Source: Candidatus Woykebacteria bacterium RBG_16_39_9b
Lineage (GTDB): Bacteria > Patescibacteriota > Microgenomatia > Woykebacterales > RBG-16-39-9b
NCBI GenBank assembly: GCA_001816695.1
Contig: MHCR01000002.1
Span: 10,353-35,700 of the forward strand
Length of the DNA: 25,348 bases
Direction: 5' to 3'
This document shows, in pieces, positions 13,683 through 20,510 of the stretch (its first letter is position 1; each line of letters opens with the position of its first letter). The translations under genes and the position numbers were made by a program. Below the pieces are notes generated by a model. The model made no database searches. It saw only the letters and a program-made list of their open reading frames with translations, and was not told where the DNA came from.

Positions 13683-14498
13683 ATGAGAATTAATATTGCT
13701 GCCCCTCAAATTAAGGATCTAATCGAAAAATCAAATAAAGTACTACTTCTTACCCGCGCAAACCCATCAGTTGACGGAGTTTGTTCAATGATTGCTTTAT
13801 ATGATATATTAGCTTCGTTAGGAAAGAACCCAACCTCTGCTACTACTGGAAGAGTTCCCGAAGAAGTAAATCACCTGCCTCATATCAGTCGTTTAATGGA
13901 TAGAATTGAGCCGAAGAATTTAATCATATCTTTTGATTATGTCGAAGGTATGATTGATAAGGTTAGCTACAAAATAGAGGGCAATAAATTTAAACTGATT
14001 ATTAGTCCGAAAGAAAAGAGGATTAATCCCGAGCAGGTTGAATATTCATATAAAGGTACAGATTACGACTTAGTTTTCATTTTAGATTCACCAGACTTAG
14101 AATCTTTAGGCAAGCTTTTTGCGGACCCAGAATTTTATTCCACCGCGACAACGGTTAATATAGATAGGCGTGTAAACAACACTCAATTTGGTAAAGTCAA
14201 CATTATTGAGCCCAGAAACGACTCTGTTTGCGCAATTATCACAAAATTATTAGCAGATTCCAATATTAAGCTGACTTCTGTTGCCGCTGACGCATTACTT
14301 TTCGGTTTAAGGGCCTCTACCAGTAATTTTACTAAAGTGAATAATCCGTCTACTTTTGAGGCAGCTTCAATTTGCGTCGCGTCGAGCGGTAGATTTGGAA
14401 CCCAATCTGAAATGAAAATAGCTAATGAAGAATCAATAAAAACTTCAGAGAAAAATTTCTTTGCCCCCAAGATATTTAAAAGCAGCTCTTCTGATTAA
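13683..14498 (+). CDS. Degenerate DHH-family protein (NrnA-like) at the infB locus
   Basis: 271 aa. The fold pattern and position (after infB) match the NrnA-type DHH phosphoesterases that degrade nanoRNA and pAp. The catalytic motifs are altered: motif I, usually H-x-N-P-D-G-D-A-x-G-S, reads T-R-A-N-P-S-V-D-G-V-C-S (24-35), losing the His and first Asp; motif II keeps D135; motif III, usually D-H-H, reads D-R-R (161-163). The C-terminal DHHA1 substrate-binding domain with its G-G-G-H motif is not present; the protein ends about where it would begin. I infer a non-catalytic or re-purposed member. It lies 27 bases after infB without an SD. Confidence 0.7.
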   Translation: MRINIAAPQIKDLIEKSNKVLLLTRANPSVDGVCSMIALYDILASLGKNPTSATTGRVPEEVNHLPHISRLMDRIEPKNLIISFDYVEGMIDKVSYKIEGNKFKLIISPKEKRINPEQVEYSYKGTDYDLVFILDSPDLESLGKLFADPEFYSTATTVNIDRRVNNTQFGKVNIIEPRNDSVCAIITKLLADSNIKLTSVAADALLFGLRASTSNFTKVNNPSTFEAASICVASSGRFGTQSEMKIANEESIKTSEKNFFAPKIFKSSSSD

Positions 14499-14506
14499 TT
14501 TTCAGC

Positions 14507-14536
14507 TTGCAGGTTCAAATATTTCTCTGATATACT
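14507..14536 (+). promoter_or_regulatory. Promoter of rpsO, leaderless type
   Basis: TTGCAG (14507-14512), 18-bp spacer, TATACT (14531-14536) with TG one base upstream. The predicted +1 is base 14543, the A of the rpsO ATG itself. Confidence 0.65.
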
Positions 14537-14542
14537 AAAAAT

Positions 14543-14812
14543 ATGGCGTTGGAAAAAGAAGAAAAGCAAAAGATACTGAAAGAATTTGCTCAACATGAGG
14601 GTGACACTGGGTCGCCAGAGGTCCAAATTGCACTTTTAACCGAAAGAATTAAGCGATTGACAGATCATTTGAAAGATCATAAAAGTGACGTTCACTCTCG
14701 TCGTGGTCTTCTCCAAATGGTAAATAAAAGAAGACGGATATTAATGTATCTTACAAAGAAAGATCCGGACCGTTACAAAACTGTAGTTGGTAAATTAGGC
14801 TTGAGTAAGTAA
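14543..14812 (+). CDS. rpsO: 30S ribosomal protein S15
   Basis: 89 aa, exactly the family length. Signature residues are clear: H-E-G-D-T-G-S-P-E-V-Q-I-A (18-30), L-T-x-R-I-K-R-L-T-D-H-L-K-D-H-K-x-D, H-S-R-R-G-L-L-Q-M-V and K-R-R-R-I-L-M-Y-L. S15 binds the central domain of 16S rRNA early in assembly. There is no SD and no room for one downstream of the promoter, so it should be translated from a leaderless mRNA. It is followed by pnp, the conserved rpsO-pnp pair, with a 172-bp structured gap. Confidence 0.97.
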   Translation: MALEKEEKQKILKEFAQHEGDTGSPEVQIALLTERIKRLTDHLKDHKSDVHSRRGLLQMVNKRRRILMYLTKKDPDRYKTVVGKLGLSK

Positions 14813-14874
14813 TGATGATAAATGTTTTATCCTGTACATATAAAATAAAACTTGCTTTATTAGTGTAAAATATT

Positions 14875-14910
14875 AAGGAGGTCGAAGATTTGGTGATCAG
14901 GGAACGGTGA
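14875..14910 (+). other. SD-led micro-ORF in the pnp leader
   Basis: AAGGAGG (14875-14881), the best SD in the region, is not near the pnp start (14985). Eight bases after it is TTG (14890), followed by GTG, ATC, AGG, GAA, CGG and TGA (14908-14910): a frame of six codons whose stop lies in the left arm of the following hairpin. It may be a leader peptide or a ribosome-binding site used for regulation. Confidence 0.3.
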
Positions 14911-14958
14911 AACGCGGTTATAATTTAATCACGATTCACGGCTCCCCGATTACTTTTT
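14893..14958 (+). terminator. Long hairpin with T-tract between rpsO and pnp
   Basis: Bases 14893-14910 pair with 14936-14953: 15 of 18 positions pair, including GTGATC with GATTAC (one G-U), GGGA with TCCC and GTGA with TCAC; three single mismatches interrupt the stem. Five T follow directly (14954-14958). It could terminate rpsO transcripts, act as an attenuator for pnp, or be a double-stranded RNase target. In E. coli a pnp leader hairpin cut by RNase III mediates PNPase autocontrol. Confidence 0.5.
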
Positions 14959-14984
14959 CAAAACCTTTGACGGTCTAAGTCTAA

Positions 14985-17075
14985 ATGACTCAACAAAAAC
15001 AAATGAAAAAAATTTCAAATAAGGAAATACAATGGGCTGATCGTACCCTTTCGCTGGAAGTTGGGAAAATGGCTTCCCAAGCCGACTCAGCCGTATTAGT
15101 TAAGTATGGTGATACCCTTGTTTTAGTCACGGTTGTAGAAGCACCTCCAAGAGAAGACGTCGACTATTTTCCACTAGTGGTGGATTATGAAGAAAGGCTT
15201 TATGCTGCCGGTAGAATTTCAACCTCTAGATTTATTAAACGAGAAGGAAGGCCAAGTGAGAGTGCAATACTCAACGGCCGTTTAATTGATAGATCAATTA
15301 GACCTCTTTTCCCAAAAGATTTATTTAATGAGATTCAAGTAATTGTGACAGTTTTGTCTTACGATCAAGAAAACGATCCAGATATAGTCGCGTTGATTGG
15401 TGCTTCAGTAGCGCTTTCGATTTCCTCGATACCATGGGATGGCCAAGTTGCTGCTGTAAAAGTAGGCTATAAAGATGGTCAATTTGTGCTAAACCCAACT
15501 AGGAGTGATGAGGAGTCAAGTGACCTTTCCCTTACTATCTCCTTCAATAAAGATAAAGTGGTTATGATTGAGGCGGGGGCCAATCAGGTAAGTAAAGAAA
15601 TTTTCTACGAAGCGATACAATTTGCTAAAAAATCTGTCGAGCCAGTATTTGCTCTCATAGAAGAGCTTACTAAAGAAGTTGGGTTGAAAAAACACAAAAT
15701 ACTAGTTGAAGAAATCGACCTAAAAGTTAAAAACGAGATCGTTAATCATATAAAGGAAAATTTTAAAGCTAAGCTTTTTAACCCAGAAAAAGGGGCCGAA
15801 GAATCGGCGTCGGAAGATTTTAAAGAGGAAATTTACGCTAAATTCGAGGGTAAATTATCTAAGACTGAGATGGGCCGAATCTTTGAGAAAACGGTTAAAG
15901 AGATGGTTAGAGAAAGAATTGTTGATGAGGAAACAAGACCAGACGGTAGAAAATTAGACGAAATAAGACAAATCGACTCAGAAGTTGGACTGTTACCGAG
16001 AGCTCATGGTTCGGCGCTTTTTCAAAGAGGAGATACTCAAGTTCTAACTGTTGCGACGTTAGGTTCAACTTCATTAGAGCAACTGATAGAGGGTATGGAA
16101 GGAGAAGCCACTAAAAGATTTATGCATCACTATACTTTTCCACCCTTTTCAACAGGCGAGGTTCGGCGTCTCGGAGCACCAAGCAGAAGGGAAATTGGTC
16201 ATGGCGCCTTGGTTGAGAAAGCATTGCGATCTGTTATTCCAAACGAAGACGATTTTCCCTACACAATACGGTTAGTATCCGAGGTTCTGTCATCTTCCGG
16301 CTCTACGTCTATGGCAGCGACTTGTGGTGCTACCTTATCTTTAATGGATGCAGGTATACCGATCATTTCTCCAGTTTCCGGTGTTGCGATAGGTTTAGTC
16401 GAAGAAGGAGATAAGTTTAAGATTTTAACAGATATACAAGCACTTGAGGATTTTTATGGTGATATGGATTTTAAAATAGCTGGGACTGAGGAAGGGATTA
16501 CTGCTGTACAGCTTGATGTCAAAATCGATGGTTTAAACGATGAGATGTTAAAGAAAGCACTAGAAAGCGGAGAGAAGGGACGGGCATTTATATTGAGTAA
16601 GATGCTAAATGTATTGCCGCGATCAAGAAAAGAAATCTCGAAGTACGCTCCTCAAGTTACTGTTTTGCATATACCACCAAAGAAAATAGGCGAAGTAATA
16701 GGTGCCGGGGGTAAAACTATTAATAAGATTATTTCAGAAACTGGTGTTGCAATTGATATTGAAGACGATGGATCAGTTATGATATCAAGTACAGATGAAA
16801 ACGGTGCAAAGCGGGCAGCTGATTGGATAAAAGCGTTGACTCATGATGTAAAACCTGGTGAGATTTATGAGGGAGTGGTGAAAAGAGTGGTGGATTTCGG
16901 CTGCTTTGTAGAAATTTTGCCTGGCAAAGAAGGATTGGTGCACATCTCCCAGCTAGCCCCTTATCGTGTTGAAGATATTAACAAAGAAGTTAAAGTCGGG
17001 CAGAAAATGAAAGTCAAGGTTGTCGAAGTGGATAATCAAGGGCGGATAAACCTAACCCACAAATCTGTTACTTAA
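14985..17075 (+). CDS. pnp: Polyribonucleotide nucleotidyltransferase (PNPase)
   Basis: 696 aa, full length. Two RNase PH domains, the second with F-Q-R-G-D-T-Q, R-R-E-I-G-H-G-A-L and S-S-S-G-S-T-S-M-A-A-T-C-G, and with G-D-M-D-F-K-I-A-G-T carrying the metal-binding aspartates. A helical linker joins the domains; then a KH domain with G-K-T-I-N-K-I-I and a C-terminal S1 domain (G-x-V-K-R-V-V-D-F-G-C-F-V-E). It degrades RNA 3' to 5' using phosphate. The ATG at 14985 has no SD; a second in-frame ATG at 15003 is possible. RNase J is encoded three genes downstream, so decay enzymes cluster here. Confidence 0.97.
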   Translation: MTQQKQMKKISNKEIQWADRTLSLEVGKMASQADSAVLVKYGDTLVLVTVVEAPPREDVDYFPLVVDYEERLYAAGRISTSRFIKREGRPSESAILNGRLIDRSIRPLFPKDLFNEIQVIVTVLSYDQENDPDIVALIGASVALSISSIPWDGQVAAVKVGYKDGQFVLNPTRSDEESSDLSLTISFNKDKVVMIEAGANQVSKEIFYEAIQFAKKSVEPVFALIEELTKEVGLKKHKILVEEIDLKVKNEIVNHIKENFKAKLFNPEKGAEESASEDFKEEIYAKFEGKLSKTEMGRIFEKTVKEMVRERIVDEETRPDGRKLDEIRQIDSEVGLLPRAHGSALFQRGDTQVLTVATLGSTSLEQLIEGMEGEATKRFMHHYTFPPFSTGEVRRLGAPSRREIGHGALVEKALRSVIPNEDDFPYTIRLVSEVLSSSGSTSMAATCGATLSLMDAGIPIISPVSGVAIGLVEEGDKFKILTDIQALEDFYGDMDFKIAGTEEGITAVQLDVKIDGLNDEMLKKALESGEKGRAFILSKMLNVLPRSRKEISKYAPQVTVLHIPPKKIGEVIGAGGKTINKIISETGVAIDIEDDGSVMISSTDENGAKRAADWIKALTHDVKPGEIYEGVVKRVVDFGCFVEILPGKEGLVHISQLAPYRVEDINKEVKVGQKMKVKVVEVDNQGRINLTHKSVT

Positions 17076-17081
17076 AAATTG

Positions 17082-18149
17082 ATGAACCAGAAAGTGAAAA
17101 AAATCCTCACCAACAGCCCGTGGACACCAATTTTTGTGCTCCTTTTTTTGCTGGTGATCTCTCTTGCTTTACTCCTCAATCAGAAAGATCAAAATTTAAA
17201 TATCTTTGCATCATTTGCAAAAACTAAAATTGAAGGCGATTCAATAAAGGTTGAAGTTAGTTTAAGCCCGCCTGATAAAAAACCATTGGAGGAATTTGTT
17301 AAAGGTCTCGGATTCTCTTGGTCTGGCGAGGATTTCTTAATCAAATTAGACAAACAAAGTGTCCAAGAAATAAAAGATTACGATTTGCTACAAATTGGAT
17401 TTAAACCAACAGTAAAAACATTTCATTTCGGCGGTCTGATAAAAAAACAAATAGGTAGTGATCAATTACTTTGGAAATACGCTAAGCTTATACCAAGCGA
17501 AGCTTTTGTGTACTTAGAAGGGGAGAATTTAACAAAATTCATTGACTTGCCTGGATTAAATGTGTTTTCAGCAGGTTCTACTTATCAAGCGCTATTGGTG
17601 GAATTTAGTGAAGAAGTTAACTTTGCTCTTATTAGTGAGTTAAATTCAAAGGAGAAATTTGCCGAGGAAATTTATAAACTTTCAGAATTGCCAAAAAAAG
17701 GTGAAAAACAAGTGAGGACTGAAGGAGCATCCACCGGTTATACAAAGGGTGTTATTGAAAATACAGAAGCCCATACTCTAACAGTCCCCGGAAGCAACTT
17801 ATCACCCACTTATTCTGTGTACGATGAGAATATAGTTTTATCCTCTCGACCGGATTTCTTTAAAAAAATAATTATAGATATTAAAAAGGAAAATGTTTTG
17901 CCAAACAATAATATTTTCAAAGATATTATTATAAATCTACCAACTAAGGGTACATTTGCGATGTTTGTTAATTTTAAGCAACTGAAAGAAATCTCATCTG
18001 GTGATTTAGAAAAATACTTGGACCCGTATGTTGCAGTTAGTTTCAATGAAAGATTTGATAATGTCCTCTCGATCCTTAAAAAATCAGAAGCCGTTGGACT
18101 GACTGTAAATGAGAATGGTTATTTCGAAGGTTTTTATATAATTCCTTAG
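17082..18149 (+). CDS. Membrane-anchored extracytoplasmic protein, DUF3352-like
   Basis: 355 aa from the ATG at 17082, six bases after pnp. A short basic N-terminus, one membrane helix (about 16-34), then a soluble extracytoplasmic domain. The domain has repeats of the type I-P-S-E-A-F-V-Y-L-E-G-E and A-L-L-V-E-F-S-E-E-V-N-F-A-L followed by a K-E-K-F-A-E-E-I-Y helix, which recall DUF3352 proteins; I hold that match loosely. No catalytic motif is visible. Its position between pnp and a DNA repair gene probably reflects operon packing rather than a shared task. Confidence 0.6.
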   Translation: MNQKVKKILTNSPWTPIFVLLFLLVISLALLLNQKDQNLNIFASFAKTKIEGDSIKVEVSLSPPDKKPLEEFVKGLGFSWSGEDFLIKLDKQSVQEIKDYDLLQIGFKPTVKTFHFGGLIKKQIGSDQLLWKYAKLIPSEAFVYLEGENLTKFIDLPGLNVFSAGSTYQALLVEFSEEVNFALISELNSKEKFAEEIYKLSELPKKGEKQVRTEGASTGYTKGVIENTEAHTLTVPGSNLSPTYSVYDENIVLSSRPDFFKKIIIDIKKENVLPNNNIFKDIIINLPTKGTFAMFVNFKQLKEISSGDLEKYLDPYVAVSFNERFDNVLSILKKSEAVGLTVNENGYFEGFYIIP

Positions 18150-18150
18150 T

Positions 18151-18765
18151 ATGGATAAAGAAAATCTTTTAAAATCTCTTTCGATGAAAATTAATGAATG
18201 CAAGCGGTGCGGTTTATGGAAAAACGCTTTTCATGCTGTGCCTGGCGAAGGAAATCCAGACGCTAAGGTCCTATTTTTAGGAGAAGCGCCTGGTTTTCAT
18301 GAGGATCAGCAAGGCCGCCCTTTCGTTGGACAGGCTGGAAAACTGCTGACCTCTCTATTAGAGCTAATCGGAATGAAAAGAGATCAAGTTTTCATCACAA
18401 ATGTTATTAAACACCGCCCACCAGATAATAGAGACCCAAGCCAAAACGAGATCGGCTCTTGCAATATTTGGGTTGACTCTCAGATAGAAATTATAAAACC
18501 AACGGTGATTGTAACTTTAGGTAGGTACTCTCTAAACAAATTTTTGAAAGGAGCAAAAATTTCAAATGCTCATGGCAAACCGATCAGACTTTCTAGTAAG
18601 GTTATATTACCTATGTACCATCCAGCGGCAGCTCTGAGATCAGAATTTATAGCAAGCCAATTCAAGCGCGATTTTCAGATCAACGAGGGTCTTTTAAAAG
18701 ATCCAGATAACGAAATAGAGAAAATTTCAAAAGAAGCAGATGAAAATCAGATGAGTTTATTTTGA
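18151..18765 (+). CDS. Uracil-DNA glycosylase, family 4 (iron-sulfur type)
   Basis: 204 aa. Motif 1 G-E-A-P-G-x-x-E-D (44-52), G-R-P-F-V-G-Q-A-G (55-63), R-P-P-D-N-R (89-94), and M-Y-H-P-A-A-A-L-R as the minor-groove/HP motif. Family 4 enzymes remove uracil from DNA and hold a 4Fe-4S cluster with four Cys. Here C17, C20 and C104 are present, but the third ligand, normally the Cys of N-V-V-K-C-R-P-P, is H88 (N-V-I-K-H-R-P-P). The C-terminus ends in Q-M-S-L-F, resembling the Q-x-x-L-F clamp-binding peptide. The ATG is one base after the preceding stop. Confidence 0.92.
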   Translation: MDKENLLKSLSMKINECKRCGLWKNAFHAVPGEGNPDAKVLFLGEAPGFHEDQQGRPFVGQAGKLLTSLLELIGMKRDQVFITNVIKHRPPDNRDPSQNEIGSCNIWVDSQIEIIKPTVIVTLGRYSLNKFLKGAKISNAHGKPIRLSSKVILPMYHPAAALRSEFIASQFKRDFQINEGLLKDPDNEIEKISKEADENQMSLF

Positions 18766-18768
18766 TTT

Positions 18769-20466
18769 ATGATGAACGAGACTGAAGAAAGACAACAAGA
18801 TATAAAAATGCCAAGATTAAAATTCATTCCTTTAGGTGGCAACGGATTGGTAACCAAAAATATGTTTGTTTATGAATATGGAAACGACATTATTATTGTT
18901 GATTGCGGTATGGGTTTTCCATCGGAAACGATGTATGGCGTTGATATGGTTATACCTGATATAAGTTATTTGAGAGATAAAAAACACAAAATTAGAGCTA
19001 TCTTAATTACCCATGGTCATGAGGACCACATCGGAGCACTCCCGTTTATAGTGCAAGAACTTTCAGCTCCAATTTATGCGACGCGGCTTACCGTTGGTTT
19101 GATAACAGTTAGATTGAAAGAACAAAACGCTTTGCGTTTTGCACATTTAAACACAATTGATCCAGATAAAAATGTACAATTAACCTTTGGGAATTTTATT
19201 GTAGAGCCCTTTCGAGTTACACATTCAATACCTGATTCAGTTGGTTTCTCAATTAGTACACCAATCGGCACAACAGTACATACGGGGGATTTTAAATTAG
19301 ATTCCTCGCCTCTTGATGGTAAAAAAACTGATTTCAATAAATTAAATAGAATTGCAAATAAAGGTGTCTTGGCCTTAATGAGCGATTGTTTGCGCAGTGA
19401 AAAACCAGGGAGCACTCTTTCAGAGGCCACTATTCAAGAAAAATTTGATAAGGCATTTGAAACTGCACCGGGTAGAATATTAATCACAACATTTTCTTCA
19501 AATATATCTAGAATTCAACAAGCAATTAACGCTTCCATAAAATTTCACCGAAAAGTAGCTGTGGTGGGTCGGGCAATGGAAAATAATGTTCTGACCGCCA
19601 GTAGGCTGGGTTATCTAAGCGTGCCAAAGGAGGTCTTAATAAAAAACCAAGATATAGGTAAATATCCCAATCGATTATTGACACTAATCGTTTCTGGAAG
19701 CCAAGGGCAGCCAGGCAGTGCCTTATCAAGAATTGCCAATGCCGACCATTCCCATATTTCAATTCAACATAATGACCAGGTAATATTTTCGGCTGATCCA
19801 ATCCCAGGTAATCAAGATGCCGTCTATGAAACGATTGATGGTCTGACTCGTTTGGGGGCAAGTATTACCTATTCAGATATTACTAGCGACTTCCATGTTA
19901 GCGGACATGGTGCACAAGAGGAGTTATTACGAATGATATCTCTTGTTAAGCCTCGCTACTTAGTTCCGATATCAGGGATGTATAGACAAATGCGACAATA
20001 TGCAAACATTGCTGCTTCTGAGGGATTTAATCCTGGAAATATAATCATAGCTGACGAAGGCGATATTGTGGAATTTGACAAACAAAACGGCCGGTTAAAA
20101 GGCAAGATTGATACAACTAATATTTTTGTTGATGGTCTTGGGGTTGGTGATGTCGGGTCAATAGTTTTAAGAGATCGAAAGGTTATGGCGGAGGAGGGAA
20201 TTGTTGTTGTTGTTGTTACGGTTAGCAAGAGACAAGGACGTCTGTTAGATGAGCCAGAAATTATCTCCAGAGGGTTTGTTTATATGAAAGAATCCGCCGA
20301 TTTAATTAAAGAAGCAACAAAAATGGTTGTAGATTCGATTGGTCCGGATAGAAGAGTTAAAAATTGGTTGGCTGTAAAAGAAAAGATAACAAGCGATCTA
20401 GAAAAATTCCTCTTCAAAAAAACACAACGTCGTCCAATGGTACTCCCGGTAATCATTGATATATAA
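18769..20466 (+). CDS. rnj: Ribonuclease J
   Basis: 565 aa. Metallo-beta-lactamase domain with the metal ligands H82-x-H84-x-D86-H87 in T-H-G-H-E-D-H-I-G-A-L-P, then H-S-I-P-D-S, T-G-D-F-K, the beta-CASP segment and S-G-H-G-A-Q-E-E-L. A C-terminal domain of RNase J type follows. RNase J has 5'-3' exonuclease and endonuclease activity and shapes mRNA decay and rRNA maturation. With PNPase upstream and no RNase E in view, this suggests a Gram-positive-like decay system. It starts four bases after the UDG stop with tandem ATG codons and no SD. Confidence 0.95.
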   Translation: MMNETEERQQDIKMPRLKFIPLGGNGLVTKNMFVYEYGNDIIIVDCGMGFPSETMYGVDMVIPDISYLRDKKHKIRAILITHGHEDHIGALPFIVQELSAPIYATRLTVGLITVRLKEQNALRFAHLNTIDPDKNVQLTFGNFIVEPFRVTHSIPDSVGFSISTPIGTTVHTGDFKLDSSPLDGKKTDFNKLNRIANKGVLALMSDCLRSEKPGSTLSEATIQEKFDKAFETAPGRILITTFSSNISRIQQAINASIKFHRKVAVVGRAMENNVLTASRLGYLSVPKEVLIKNQDIGKYPNRLLTLIVSGSQGQPGSALSRIANADHSHISIQHNDQVIFSADPIPGNQDAVYETIDGLTRLGASITYSDITSDFHVSGHGAQEELLRMISLVKPRYLVPISGMYRQMRQYANIAASEGFNPGNIIIADEGDIVEFDKQNGRLKGKIDTTNIFVDGLGVGDVGSIVLRDRKVMAEEGIVVVVVTVSKRQGRLLDEPEIISRGFVYMKESADLIKEATKMVVDSIGPDRRVKNWLAVKEKITSDLEKFLFKKTQRRPMVLPVIIDI

Positions 20467-20472
20467 AATTGT

Positions 20473-20502
20473 TTGCTAAGCAAGACCATATACAGATATA
20501 AT
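20473..20502 (+). promoter_or_regulatory. Promoter of ftsK, leaderless type
   Basis: TTGCTA (20473-20478), 18-bp spacer, consensus TATAAT (20497-20502). The predicted +1 is base 20509, two bases before the ATG. Confidence 0.6.
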
Positions 20503-20510
20503 TAGCTTTG

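Noticed and set aside
13347..13709. Antisense open frame of 120 codons over infB
   Set aside because: It is a shadow of a strongly conserved infB coding sequence, with no SD, promoter or recognisable product.
14919..14924. Perfect TATAAT in the pnp leader
   Set aside because: It lies in the loop of the hairpin with no -35 at the right distance and no TG extension; probably just AT-rich loop sequence.
19074..19861. Antisense open frames of 111-118 codons over RNase J
   Set aside because: They oppose a full-length conserved gene and show no independent evidence of coding.
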